From Chlorocebus sabaeus (Eukaryota > Chordata > Mammalia > Primates > Cercopithecidae): DNA of 64,000 nt. Both the position numbers and the translations under genes were made by a program. The notes under the pieces were generated by a model. It was not told where the DNA came from. It did not search any database and worked only from the letters and a program-made list of their open reading frames with translations. The DNA lies in NCBI RefSeq assembly GCF_047675955.1, contig NC_132912.1, positions 21,860,500 through 21,924,499 on the forward strand, read 5' to 3'. Below, one piece after another: positions 21,834 through 33,530 of this stretch (position 1 is the stretch's first letter; every line of letters begins with the position of its first letter).

Positions 21834-22343
21834 TGTGTTAAATATGAGTTGTAAATTTCTTTGCAAAGAATATGTCAGTATGTTCAATTCTTTGCCTTCT
21901 ACTTTTGAACTTAACTTCCTCATAAAGCAATCTTTTTCGATTACCTACTCCACCCTGACTCATTCCGATTATCTACTCCTCCCTAACTCATTCTGATCAC
22001 CTGCTCCACCCTAACTCATTCAGATTACCTGCCCCCTGCTCTGCCCTGGCTCCTGCCAAAGCACTCACCCCAAAGCACTCGCCCTGTCATTCTCTTTAAA
22101 TTAGCCAGTCGGAATTAGTTTAGCCTGTGCAGTCTAACCCTAGCCAATAGGGGAACGACACAGCAGCAGGGCCCAGGGATAAGAACCCCTTCCCCTCCAT
22201 TGTCCAAGTGGGCGCTCCCTACCATTGCTCCATCTGTAAGGGTGCACCCTTCTATAGAAGTAACTTGCCTTGCTGAGAGTTAAAAAGAAAATTTTCTATT
22301 CGAATGTTATTCCTTTTGCAGCTCCGAAACTTTATACACAACA
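21834..22343 (+). repeat. Solo LTR of an unassigned ERV, inserted in an Alu
   Basis: Starts TGTGTTAAATATG and ends TACACAACA. CCC borders both sides, but an exact 4-bp duplication is unclear. It contains three to four tandem units of about 28 bp (21,938-22,050), each with a CCCT(G/A)ACTCATTC-type end, followed by a CCAAT-box region (AGCCAATAGGGG, about 22,141) and a promoter-like GGGATAAGAACC. This layout matches a gammaretroviral U3-R-U5 with enhancer repeats. Confidence 0.75.
21938..22050 (+). repeat. Tandem ~28-bp repeats in the U3 part of the LTR
   Basis: Units start CGATTACCTACTCC, CGATTATCTACTCC, TGATCACCTGCTCC and AGATTACCTGCCCC, each ending in ACTCATTC or a variant. This looks like direct-repeat enhancers of retroviral U3 regions. 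Confidence 0.8.
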
Positions 22344-22838
22344 CCCATCTCTACTAAAAAATAGAAAAATGAGCTGGGCATGATAACGTGAGCCTGTAGT
22401 CCCAGCTACCCAGGAGGCTGAGGCAGGAGAATTGCTTGAACCCGGGAGGCAGAGGTTGCGGTGAGCTGAGAAAATCGTGCCACTGCACTCCAGCCTGGGT
22501 AACAGAGCAAGATTCTGTCTCAAAAAAGAAAAAAAAAAAAAAAAAAACCCAACCTGGAAGCAATGAAAATATTCTTAAACAGAGAAATAATTACATGAAC
22601 TGTAGTACAGGCATACAATGGAATATTCAGCAATAAAAAGAAATCTACTGATACACTCAAACATTTGGATGAATCTCAAGGACATTATGCTAACTATAAA
22701 AGTCAATCTCAAGAAGTCACATATTCCATTTAGATCCTCAAAATGACATTAGATCCTCAATATCATTAGATCCTCAAAATGACAAAACTCTAGAGAATTG
22801 GTTGTCAGAGGTTAAGGAGGGTGAGTGGATAATGGGTA

Positions 22839-23355
22839 TGTAAACCAAAAATAAAATCTGAAGCCCCCCAAACCAAATTTATGGACCTCCACTGAGGTCC
22901 AAGTGATCCCAAAGAAAACCTGAAAAACTAGGTTAGGCCATGATGGGAAGGGAGGTTAGATATGCCTCATTATACCCTCCTCCCTTTGGAGTTTAGGCAC
23001 AACTGACCAAAAATTAACATTAAAATAGAGATGATAAGACTGACAAAACAGATTCTTTGTAGCAATAGGATACCAAATTCCAACCTGTGGTATAGCATCA
23101 CAAGACAGGTAACAGTCCTTAAAGGAAATCAAAGTATTTTGTCCCCAAATACATTTATTTGACACATTGTGGAGTGGCCCTACAAAGCAATCTCTTTTGG
23201 GGAAAATTTGTATTCTGCAGAGAATCTCCTTCCCTTACTAGGTCTTTTCTAGATATATTTTTGGAGAACATGACACCTTTTAAGGTCTGATAAGAGACAG
23301 TAGCCCACATCACTGCACTCCACTCCAGCCTAGGTGACAGAATGAGACCATGTCT

Positions 23356-23387
<32 letters not shown>

Positions 23388-23804
23388 ATTTGTCATCTAT
23401 TCTCTCTGAAGCCTGTTACTTAGAGGCTTCATCTGCATAACAAGAACCCTGGCTTCTACAAGGCCCCTTATCTTAACTCAAGCATTTCTTTATATTGACT
23501 TCAATTCTCCAGACAAAGCTTAATGCTTTCAATCAATTCCTAATCAGGAAATCTTTGACTTGGAAGCCCCTACTTTGAAATGTCCTGACATTCTGAGCTA
23601 CACAATGTATACCTTATATGTATTGATTTATGCCTTTGCCTGTAACTTTTGTCTCCCTAAAATGTATAAAACCAAGTTGTAACTCAACTACCTTGGGCAC
23701 ACCTGCGGACCTCCTGAGGCTGTGTTATGGGCCATGGTTACTAACATTTGGCTCAGAATAAACCTCTTTAAATATTTTACAGAGCTTGGCTTTTTTCATC
23801 AACA
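22839..23804 (+). repeat. Solo ERV LTR (unassigned), containing an Alu fragment
   Basis: TG at 22,839 and CA at 23,804. The 3' part has AAAATGTATAAAACC (TATA-like, about 23,660) and AGAATAAACCTC as a polyadenylation signal, ending TTTTTCATCAACA. It sits inside L1, whose sequence resumes at 23,805 with GGTGTGATTATAAAGG. Confidence 0.7.
23301..23377 (+). mobile_element. Alu 3' fragment inside the LTR
   Basis: Only the last part of the right monomer and the A-tail. AAGAGACA-like bases on both sides suggest a severely 5'-truncated insertion. Confidence 0.8.
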
Positions 23805-24069
23805 GGTGTGATTATAAAGGAGAAGTATGAGTGACATTTTTGTGGCAATGAAATAGTTCTAAATCTTGTTGGAGAAGTGGTTAATAAATCTATAGGTGAT
23901 GAAATGACATACCTCTATAAACAGCCAATGTACCAAAGTCAATTTCCTGGTTTTGATATTGCACTATAGTTACATAAGATGTAACCATTAGGAAAAACTG
24001 GGTGACAGGTACAGAGGAACTCTGTACTGTCTTGGAAACTTCCCATCAATCTATAATTTTATTTATTTT

Positions 24070-24473
24070 AAAATAAAAACTTGATTAAAAATTCATATTT
24101 TATAAGTCCAGCATGTAACTGACACCACACCTGACAAAAATATTATAAGAAAAGAAAATCACAGGTGAATCTCTCTCATAAACATAAAAGCAAAAATCCT
24201 AAAAATATAGCAAATCAAATCAAATAATAAAGAATAGTATTTCATAGGACCAAAGAGGGTTCATTCTAGAAAAACAAAGTGATTTAATACCAGAAAATCA
24301 ATCCGTATACTTTATCTCATTCACAAAATAAAGGTGAAAAATCACACAATCATCTTAATAGATGCAAAAATAAATATTTGATAACACTTAACAATATTCA
24401 TTTGCAATAAATAAAAATTTTTTAGCAAAACTAGAAAGAAAACTTCTTAACTTGATTTTTTAAAAATCTAGAC
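24070..24473 (+). mobile_element. L1 ORF2 fragment
   Basis: A-rich sequence with L1 reverse-transcriptase-region similarity (ACCAAAGAGGGTTCATTCTAG). Stops throughout. Confidence 0.65.
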
Positions 24474-24764
24474 TGCTGTAGCCCTAGCACTTTGGGAGGT
24501 CGAGGCGGGCGGATCACGAGGTCAGGAGATCGAGACCATCCTGGCTAACGTGGTGAAACCCCATCTCTACTAAAAATACAGAAAATTAGCTGGGCGTGGC
24601 AGCAGGTGCCTGTAGTCCCAGTTACTCGGGAGGCTGAGGCAGGAGAATGGCATGAACCCATTCAACCCGGGAGGCAGAGCTTGCAGTGAGCCGAGATCAA
24701 GCCACTGCACTCCAGCCTGGGGGACAGAGCGAGACTCTGCCTCAAAAAAACAAAAACAAAAAAA
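24474..24764 (+). mobile_element. Alu, slightly 5'-truncated
   Basis: Begins at CTGTAGCCCTAGCAC, missing the first bases. Contains a small internal duplication (CCCATTCAACCC) at about 24,657. Confidence 0.93.
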
Positions 24765-24935
24765 CCCCATACTGATGTGGACAAAATCAGAAGAGTAAGA
24801 AACTCCAAATTCCACCTCTCCATAAAAGCAACAACAACAAAAAGCCAAAACTATATAATCGACTTTTTCTGAACTCTGGAAATTAACAAAAGGCTTGCAG
24901 CACCATGAGTAAGATATATTTAAGAAAACCAGCTA

Positions 24936-25270
24936 GAGCCTGGTATAGTGGCTCATGCCTGTAATCCCAACACTTTGGGAGGCTGAGATGGGGAGACCGC
25001 TTGAGCCCAACAGTTGGAGACCAGCCTAGGTAATGTAGGGAGACCCTATCTCTAGAAAAAAATTATAAAATGAGCCAGGCCTGGTGTCACATGCCTGTAG
25101 TCCCAGCTACTTGGGAGGTTGAGGTGGGAGGATTGCTTGAGCCTGGGAGTTCAAGGCTGCAGTGAGCTATAGTGGCGCCACAGCACTCCAGCCTTGGCAA
25201 CAGAGCAAGACCTCATATCAAAAAAGAGAAAGAAAGAGAGAAAAGAAAGAAAGAACAAAAGACAGAAAGA
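24936..25270 (+). mobile_element. Old Alu with GAAA-rich tail
   Basis: Diverged copy ending in an (AAAG)n tail from 25,220. Confidence 0.92.
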
Positions 25271-26082
25271 CAGACATCTGAATTTTGATCAGAACAGTAA
25301 CTTTATGGCACATTAATTTACTCTAGTCCAACCCACTGTTCCTGGGTGATCACAACCTGTGAACATCACAACCCGTATTACTAGTAATAGAAGAAGCAGA
25401 ATGAACTAACTTGCAAAGAATGGAAATTATTTGTTCTGTCCTGTTTGGTACCTCCCCGGAAGACAGGTTTAAAAGGCTTGTCTTTATTTTCCCTAACTTA
25501 AAACTAGCCTTATGCTAAAGCTGCTTCCCTGGGGGCATTTGTTAAAAAAATTTACAGAATATTGTCTTTGTATGTTGCATGAAGCTATTAAAACAGTTGG
25601 GGCAAACAACAGGTAAACCAAAAAGTTTGAGAGGAAAGGCTGAGGCATGAAATGTTGACATTCCTGGGAACCCAGAAGGCCGTGTGCATGTTCAAGGCTG
25701 CACACGTACTCAGGAAAGATCTGAGAAGGAGCTAAACTCTCACCTGCTGCTGACATTAAGGCTATGTGGAAGCAAAAAACAAAACAAAACAAAGTGTTAA
25801 GGCAGAATTGTAAACCAATACAGAACCCAAAGCAAAGACGGAAAGAATTTTTGCTTCCAGGCATTTATGAAAATCTCTTCCCAATTATTAGCTGATTACC
25901 CAGCTAACGTAACAGACTTCAGTGGCTACACATAACAAAAAATAGAGACTTCATAGAATTAGTTCAGAAAACTCACTAAAAAACAAACAACTACAATAAG
26001 CCCAACACCACAAGTCCTTTAAAAAGTAGATATCTGATTTCCATAATTGCTAATTTATAACATTTAAAATGTCCAATTTTCA

Positions 26083-26368
26083 TTATTATTATTATTTTTG
26101 AGACAGAGTCTCACCCTGTCACCCAGGCTGGAGTGCAGTGGCGTGATCTCTTCTCACCGCAACCTCCGCTTCCCGGGTTCAGACGCTTCTTGTGGTTAAG
26201 CCTCCTGAGGAGCTGTGCACCACCACACCCAGCTAATTTTGTATTTTTAGTAGAGACAGGGTTTCACCATGTTGGACAGGCTGGTCTCAAGCTCCTGGCC
26301 TCAAGTGATCCTCCTGCCTCAGCTTCCCAAAGTGCTGGGATTACAGATGTGAGTCACTATGCCCAGCC
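26083..26368 (-). mobile_element. Alu in L1
   Basis: Minus orientation, with AAAATGTCCAATTTTCA as target duplication at about 26,066 and 26,369. There is a gap in the left monomer. Confidence 0.96.
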
Positions 26369-26504
26369 AAAATGTCCAATTTTCAACAACGAAAACTTAC
26401 AGGCTAAAGAAATGAGACAGTATGGCAGACATAAAGGAAAAAAACAGAAACTGTGCCTGAGGAAGACCAGACAATTAACTTTCTAGACAAAATGGTAAAT
26501 CATC

Positions 26505-26812
26505 TTTTTCTTTTCTTTTTTTTTTTTTTTTTGAGACGGAGTCTCACTCTGTTGCCCAGGGTGGAGTGCAGTGGTGTGACCTCAGCTCACTGCAACCTCC
26601 ACTTCCTGGGTTCAAGTTATTCTCCTGCCTCAAGCTCTCAAGTAGCTGGGATTACAGGTGCCCACCACCACGCTCGGCTAATTTTCTATGTGTTTTTAGT
26701 AGAGACAGGGTTATGTCAGCCAGGCTGGTCTCAAACTCATGACCTCAGGTGATCCGCCTGCGTTGGCCTCCCAAAGTGCTGTGATTACAGGCGTGAGCCA
26801 CTGTGTCAGGCC
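26505..26812 (-). mobile_element. Alu in L1
   Basis: Minus orientation with a T-rich left edge; AAATCAT-type bases on both sides. Confidence 0.95.
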
Positions 26813-27206
26813 AATCATATATTTTAAATATGTTCAATGAGCTAAAGGAAGCCATGTCTAAAGAATTAAATGAAAGCATGGGAACAATGGCATACCAAAT
26901 ACAGAATATCAACAGATTAAGTTATTTAAAAGGCAAAATAGAAATTCTGGAGTTGAAAAGTGTAATAACTGAGATAAAAAATTCTCTAGAGGGGCTCAAC
27001 AGCAGGTATGAGCAGGAAATGAAAGAATCAGCAAACTTGAGGATATGTGCATTGAAATAATCTGGAACAGAAAAGAAAAGGAATAAAGGAAAAATGAATA
27101 AATCTTCAGAAACATCATTAAACATATCAATATATGAACAATGGAAGTGCCAGAAGGTGGTGGGGAGTAGTGGGAGAAAGAGGAGAGAGCGGGTAAGAAA
27201 TATTTC

Positions 27207-27512
27207 AGCTAGGCGCAGTAGGTCTCGCCTGTAATCCCAGCACTTTGGGAGGCCGAGGCAGGTGGATCCCGAGGTCAGGAGATCGAGACCACGGTGAAAC
27301 TCTGTCTCTACTAAAAATACAAAGAAAGCAGTTGGGTGTGGTGGCGGGCACCTGTAGTCCCAGCTACTCGGGAGGCTGAGGCAGGAGAATGGTGTGAACC
27401 CAGGAGGCAGAACTTGCAGTGAGCCGAGATCACACCACTGCACTCCAGCCTGGGCGACAGAGTGAGACTCTGTCTCAAAAAAAATAAAAAAATAAAAATA
27501 AATAAAAAATAA
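27207..27512 (+). mobile_element. Alu in L1
   Basis: Plus orientation with an AAATAAAA-type tail. AAGAAATATTTC flanks both ends. Confidence 0.95.
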
Positions 27513-27595
27513 AGAAATATTTCGAGAAATAATGGTCTAAACCTTCCAAAATTTGAAGCTCAATGAACTCCAATCAGGATAAATTCAAATGGACC

Positions 27596-28059
27596 AAAGG
27601 GAGGAAACCACCCTTCATATTGTCTTATGCCCAGTTTCTGCCTCCAAAGAAAGAAGAAGTAAAAACTAAAAGGTAGAAATGAAATCCACAGGCAGACAGC
27701 CTGGCGCTGTACCCTGGGCCTGGTAGTTAAAGATCAATTCTTGACCTAATCGGTTATGTTATCTATAGATTACAGACATTGTATGGAAAAGCACTGTGAA
27801 AATCCCTGTCCTATTCTGCTCTCTTCTAATTACCAGTGCATGCAGCCCCCAGTCACATACCCTCTGCTTGCTCAATCGATCATGACCCTCTCATGCAGAC
27901 CCCCTTAGAGTTGTAAGCCCTTAAAAGGGACAGGAATTGCTCACTCATGTAGTTCAGTTTTTGGAGACGTGAGCCCACCGATGCTCCCAGCTGAATAAAG
28001 CCCTTTCCTTCTACAATTCGGTGTCTGAGGTGTTCTTGTCTGCAGCTCTTCCTGCTACA
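27596..28059 (+). repeat. Solo LTR of the HERV-E-like family
   Basis: Colinear with the LTRs of the provirus at 4.8-14.6 kb (shared CATAT..GTCTTATGCCCA, CCTTAAAAGGGACAGG, GAATAAAGCCC), ending CTGCTACA. GACC/GACT borders it, close to a 4-bp duplication. It sits in L1 sequence. A solo LTR arises by LTR-LTR recombination after insertion. Confidence 0.9.
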
Positions 28060-28719
28060 GACTCATATTAAGGAACATCATAATCAAACCATCAAAGCTA
28101 AAGAGAGGACAATACTGAAAGCCCCAAAGAAGTAACTCATGATTACGAGGAATCTTCAATAAGATTAACAGCTGATTTCTAATCCGAAACGATGAAGGCC
28201 AGCAGGTAATAGCATTATGTAATCAAAAGTGGTGAAAATAAATTCTACCAAGAATTAATATATCTGGAAAAAAACTATCCTTCAAAACGAAGCATAAATC
28301 TAGATATTCTCAGTAAAATAAAAAGTGAGAGTTCACTGCTAACACTCCTGCCCTACAACAAATGTACAAGGGTGTCCTTAGGGATGAAATAAAATAACAC
28401 TGGACAGTAACTCAACTCCCTATGGAAAAATAAATGCCGAGAAAGGTATAAACATAGGTAAGCGGAAAAGACACTATAAAGACATTTTTGGCTTGTAATT
28501 CCTTTTCTTTTAAAAAATCTAATTCAGAAGACAACTGCATAAAGCAATAACTACAAATCTAGGTTGATGAGAACATAATATATAAAGATTTAATCTGTGG
28601 CAATAATAAATAATAAGAACAGGCATAAAGGGAAGTGGAACAGGGGCAAAGTTTTTGTACTTTTTAAAGTTTGCATTAATTCTAAGTAGACTGCTCTAAA
28701 TTAAGATGTTAATTGTAAT

Positions 28720-29194
28720 CCCTAGAGAAACCACAAAACTATGTTCACACGGACTTGTATTAGAATGTTCATAGCAGCTGTAACATAGCCAAAAGACCCA
28801 GAATGTAATTAAATGTCCATTAGCTGAGTAACAAATAAATAGTATGTGACATATTCACACATTATTATTCAGTCACAAAAAAAAATGAAGGCCAGGCACA
28901 GCAGCTCACTCTTGGCAATCCCAGCAATTTGGGAGGCTGAAGAGGGAGGATCACTTGAGGCCAGGAGTCCAAGCCCAGCCTGGGCAACATAGTGAGACTC
29001 CATCCATACAAAAAAATAAATTAGCCAGGCTTGGTGGCACACACGTGTGGTCCTAGTTACTCGAGAGGCTGAGGCAAGAGGACTGTTTGCATCCAGGAGA
29101 TTTAAGTTGCAGTGAGCTATGATCATGATTATGCCACTGCGACCCGGCAGCCTGGGCAACAAAGCAAACAGAGTAAGACCTTGTCTGTAAAAAA

Positions 29195-29225
<31 letters not shown>

Positions 29226-29627
29226 TGAGGTACAAAGTATTGTTATACGCTACGATAGGAATAAGCCGTGAGAACATTATGCCAAATTAAAGGAGCAAAA
29301 CATAAAAGGCTACATATTGTATAATTCCAATTATATAAAGTGTCCAGAATAGACAAATCCAGAGATAGAAAGTTGGTTAGTGGTTGCCAGAAGAGGGGAG
29401 ATCAGAGAATTGCTAACTGCTAATAATATGGTTTTATTTTCTGATGCGATGAAAATATTCTAGCATCAGAGAGTGGTAATGGTTGCACAACCTAAATAGA
29501 CTAAAAACCACTTAAGTGTCTGTGCATTTTCAAATGGCGAATTTTATGTTCTGTCAAGTACATTTCAACAAGAATGTTATAAAAAGCCTATAGCATACAT
29601 CATATTTAATAGTAACAAGATAAAAAT
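28720..29627 (+). mobile_element. L1 3' fragment with an Alu inside
   Basis: Sequence of the ORF2 end and 3' UTR type (TTCATAGCAGCTGTAACATAGCC; AGTGGTTGCCAGAAGAGG), interrupted at 28,890. Confidence 0.65.
28890..29225 (+). mobile_element. Old Alu with (AG)n tail
   Basis: Diverged plus-strand Alu whose A-tail runs into about 27 bp of AG repeats. Confidence 0.92.
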
Positions 29628-29943
29628 GTTTTTGTTTTGTTTTTGTTTTATTTTTTGTGTGTGTGAGGGAGTCTTGCTCTGTCACCCAGGCTCAAGGGCA
29701 GTGGTGTGATCTTGGCTCACTACAACCTCTGCCTCTCAGGTTCAAGTGATTCTTTTGCCTCAGCCTCCCGAGTAGCTGGGATTACAGGCACGTACCACCA
29801 CAGAAGGCTAATTTTTGTATTTGTAGTAGAGACGGGCTTTCACTATGTTGGCCAGGCTGGTTTTGAACTCCTGACCTCAGGTGATCCACCCACCTCAGCT
29901 TCCCAAAGTGCTGGGATTATAGGCTTGAGCCACCACGCCCAGC
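29628..29943 (-). mobile_element. Alu in L1
   Basis: Minus orientation, with a T/G-rich left edge. GATAAAA borders both ends. Confidence 0.94.
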
Positions 29944-29951
29944 GATAAAAG

Positions 29952-30221
29952 TTTTTTTTTTTTGAGACAATGGAGTACAATGGTGTGATCAGAGCTCACT
30001 GTAGCCTCAAACTCCTGGACTCAACGAATCCTCGTGCCCCAGCCTCCCAACTTGCTGAGACCACAGTTGTACACCACCAAGCCTGGCTAATTCATTTATT
30101 TTGTAGAGATGGGGTCTTGCTAAGTTGCCCTGGCTGGTTTTGAAGTCCTGACCTCAAACAATCCTCCCACCTCGGCCTCCCAAAGTGTTAGGATTACAGG
30201 TGTGAGCCATCACAACCAGCC
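29952..30221 (-). mobile_element. Old Alu, second of a head-to-tail pair
   Basis: Diverged minus-strand Alu with a shortened right monomer, eight bases after the previous Alu. Confidence 0.9.
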
Positions 30222-30403
30222 ACAAGTTAAATAAACAATTTCAATGATGAAATAAAGATTTTCAGTGATGAAAGCTTTCTTTGAGATTGGGAATAAAACA
30301 AGGATACTTGTTATCACCACTTCTATATTGTATTGGAGATTCTAATCAATACGAATAAGAAAAAATGTATAATATACAGAGAAACCATTAGAATTAAAAA
30401 ATA

Positions 30404-30704
30404 AGCCAGGTGCAGTGGCTCACGCCTGTAATCTCAAAACTTTGGGAGGCTGAGGCAGGCGGATCACTTGAGGTCATAAGTTCAGACCAGTCTGGCCAAC
30501 ATGGCGAAACCCCATCTCTACTACAAATACAAAAATTAGCTGGGTGTAGTGGCAGGCACCTGTAATCCCAGCTACTCAAGGGGCTGAGGCAGGAGAATCA
30601 CTTGAACTTGGGAGGCGGAGGTTGCAGCGAGGTGAGATCGTGCCGCTGCATTTCAGCCTGGGTGACAGAGTGAGACTCTGTCTCAAAAAAATAAATAAAT
30701 AAAA
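30404..30704 (+). mobile_element. Alu in L1
   Basis: Plus orientation with an AAATAAAT tail. Together with its minus-strand neighbours it forms inverted pairs. Confidence 0.94.
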
Positions 30705-30890
30705 TTTAGCAAGGTTGTTAGGTACAAGATTGTTAGACAAAAATCAGTTTTAGTTCTATATACTAAATATAATTAGAAAGTGAAATTTGAGACACAATGC
30801 CACTTACAATAATCATCTAAAAACACAAAACAAATCTAATAAAAAATATCCCATATGTACAAAAAGCTGCAACGCATTATTGAAAAAATG

Positions 30891-31196
30891 TTATTTATTT
30901 ATTTATTTTTTTTGAGACAGAGTCTTGCTCTGTCACCCACACTGGAGTGCAGCAGCATGATCTCTGCTCACTGCAATCTCCACTTCCTGGGTTCAAGAGA
31001 TTATCCTGCCTTAGGCTCCTGAGTAGCTGGGATTACAGGTGCATGTCACCACACCTGGCTAATTTTTGTATTTTTTGGTGGAGATGGGGTTTCACCGTGT
31101 TGCCCAGGCTGGTCTGGAAGTCTTAACTCCAAGCGACCTGCCCGCCTCAGCCTCCCAGAGTGCTAAGATTACAGGCGTGAGCCACTGTGCCCAGCC
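30891..31196 (-). mobile_element. Alu in L1
   Basis: Minus orientation with a TTTA-rich left edge. TTGAAAAAA-like bases border both ends. Confidence 0.94.
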
Positions 31197-31761
31197 TGAA
31201 AAAACTTCAAAAGATCTAAATTAATGGATCTATTTATGGGTTTTAGAGTTAATACAATTTGAATGTCAATTTCTCCACAACTGATACATATATAATTGTT
31301 ATACCAATTACATATCTCAGCTGAATAATTTGTGGAAAACAAGCTACATTAAACATTTATATGAAAATGTAAAATGGCAATCTTGAAGAAGGAAAACAAA
31401 ATTGGAAAATTACTGTACTGGATACCTATCATGAAGCTATAGTGATTAAGACTGTGTGGTAGTAGCACAAGCATGAACAAGTAGATAAATGGAACTAAGC
31501 AGAACATCTGGAAACAGACCTACACAGTTAAGGGCACTTGGATTATGATTAAAGTGACCTTTGTAGAGCTGTAGGAAGCAGTTTTTAAAATAATTTGTAG
31601 CAGGCCCATGGGTTTGGAGAACTTTTGGAACAAAACATTAATCTTCATCATTACTTAATGCCAAACAAACAAAACATTCCAGGATGTTTAATTGAAATGT
31701 TTAAGTCAAATAATAAAGCTTCAAAATCTTTATAGTTGTGAGATAGAAAAATATTTGTTCA

Positions 31762-32053
31762 TTCAGGCGTGGCGGCTCATGCTTGTAATCCTAACACTTT
31801 GGGAGGCTGAGGCAGGATAACTTGAGACCAGGGGGTTGGACCAGACTTGGCAACACAGAGAGACCCAAACTCTAGAAAACATTCAAAAATTAGCTGGGTG
31901 TGGTGGTGTATGCTTGTGGTTCCAGCTACTCAGGAGGTTGAGGTGTGAGGACCACGTGAGCCTGGGAAATTGAGGCTGCAGTGAGCCATGACTGCATCAC
32001 TGTGCTTCAGCCTGGGTGACACAGTGAGACCCTGTCTCCAAAAAAAAAAAAAA

Positions 32054-32054
<1 letters not shown>
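31762..32054 (+). mobile_element. Old Alu in L1
   Basis: Diverged plus-strand Alu; the A-tail grades into a TA/CA microsatellite. Confidence 0.9.
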
Positions 32055-32085
<31 letters not shown>

Positions 32086-32086
32086 G
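32055..32086 (+). repeat. (TA)n(CA)n microsatellite at an Alu tail
   Basis: Five or so TA units followed by about ten CA units. Confidence 0.95.
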
Positions 32087-32520
32087 AACATAGAAAACAC
32101 CAAATAAGGAAAAGGCAGACTGATTAACATAATGAGTAAGTTCTAGTCATCAAATGACAACACTAAGAGCAAAAAAATGCCAAGCAGAATGGGAGAAAAT
32201 ATGTGCAAAACGCTTATCTCTGAAATACAGAAAGAACTCTTTATAATCCAGTCTCAAAAGCAAAAAGTCAACACAATTAAAGAAAGATTTGGAAAGGCAC
32301 TTCACATAGTAAGGTATCAGTATCCAATAACCATAAGAAAAGGTGTTCAGTCTTATTCATTAAAGGATATGCCAATTAGACCAAAATTAGGTATCACTAC
32401 ATACTTACCAGAATGGTTAAAATATGAAAGACTTGACCAAGTATTGGCAAAAATATAGAGTAACTGGAATACTCATATCCTGCTGCTAAAATATAAATTG
32501 ACACAAACTTTTGGAAAACA

Positions 32521-33530
32521 CAGCTGACCCTTGAACAATATGGAGGCTGGGGCGCCAACCCTTGGGCAGTTGAAAATCTAAGTATAACTTTTGGCTCCCC
32601 AAAAACTTAACTACTAACAGCCTACTGTTGACTGGAAGCTTTAATAATAATATAGACAATAAATTAACACATATTTTGCATGCTTATGTACTGCATTCTT
32701 ACAATAAACTAGAGAACACAAAATCTTAAGGAAAACACCTTTTTAGTAATGTACTGTATTTATCAATACCCTAAATTCATGTTGTTGTCTGTCTGAAATG
32801 GCAGCCAACAGCAGGTGCAGACCTCACTCTACTGTACTTATAAAACAATTCAACTTTTTCTTGTAATGTCATGACTTTTCTCTGGTTCTCAAGAGCAGTC
32901 CTGGCATCACTAGTGGTACTTTCCATAGGCCCGATGGTGTTATTCAAGGTTTACAGTATTTTACTAAACATGATAAAAAACACATAAGAACTAAGATAGA
33001 TCACATTTTCTATGCTATGCAATTTACTGGAGAGACAAACTGCTCACACAGAGATGATTAGCATCATGGGGAGGTTTAAGCCAATACTTGCAACACGTGA
33101 GCCTACTGCAACAGCAACAGGAGGTGTTTTAAATTATTATAGTAGTATAGTAGGTACACTGTGTGCTACAGTTTATTTTACACAGTTATGATTTAGTACT
33201 GCATATTTACATTTGTCTACATTACCCTCATCTGCAAATGGTGCCATGTACGGTAAGTATTTGTGTACATTTTGATAAGTTTTAACTTTTTATGACAGAT
33301 TTATATATCTCTTATGGTAATAAGTGATAAAATACACTAGTATCTATATATATTTTATGCATGACATACCTAACTTTTTCTTAATTTTTTCAATATTTCT
33401 AGGCTACGTGGTTTGAGATTTGAAAAATTACCCAAAATCTTCTAAAAATTTTCCAAAATATTTTTTGGAAAAAAATCCATATATAAGTGGACCCAAGCAG
33501 TTTATGCCTATGTTTTTCAAGGATCAATTG
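32521..33530 (+). mobile_element. MER44/Tigger7-like DNA transposon in L1
   Basis: Terminal inverted repeats are visible: CAGCTGACCCTTGAACAA at the left and TTTTTCAAGGATCAATTG at the right. TA follows the right end. The ~1-kb interior has no open frame. It inserted into L1, which continues on both sides. Confidence 0.8.

Larger units (their letters stand above)
21724..22547 (+). mobile_element. Alu split by an LTR insertion
   Basis: Alu sequence runs to GGCGAAACCC at 21,833 and resumes at CCCATCTCTACTAAAAAAT after 22,343. The intervening 510 bp is an LTR. Confidence 0.93.
18590..24060 (+). mobile_element. L1 LINE (ORF2 to 3' end), heavily interrupted
   Basis: L1 ORF2 fragments at 18,590-19,140, 20,290-20,605, 20,910-21,723, 22,548-22,838 and 23,805-24,060 run in order on the plus strand. 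They end with the A-rich L1 3' end (AATTTTATTTATTTTAAAATAAAAAC) near 24,080. The interruptions are a hAT fossil with an LTR in it, Alus and two more LTRs. It is dead. Confidence 0.75.
24765..28720 (+). mobile_element. Old L1 (L1M-like) 5' region and ORF1, interrupted
   Basis: 5' UTR-like sequence at 24,765-24,935 and 25,271-26,082, then ORF1 sequence. An 85-codon open stretch at 26,803-27,060 is an ORF1 coiled-coil relic. L1 continues at 27,513-27,595 and 28,060-28,720. The interruptions are four Alus and a HERV-E solo LTR. Dead. Confidence 0.7.

Noticed and set aside
21938..22050. Array of ~28-bp repeats that could suggest a CRISPR
   Set aside because: The units are contiguous without spacers and sit in a retroviral LTR of a primate genome.
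26803..27060. 85-codon coiled-coil-like frame that could be a small gene
   Set aside because: It is an L1 ORF1 relic in line with the L1 sequence on either side.
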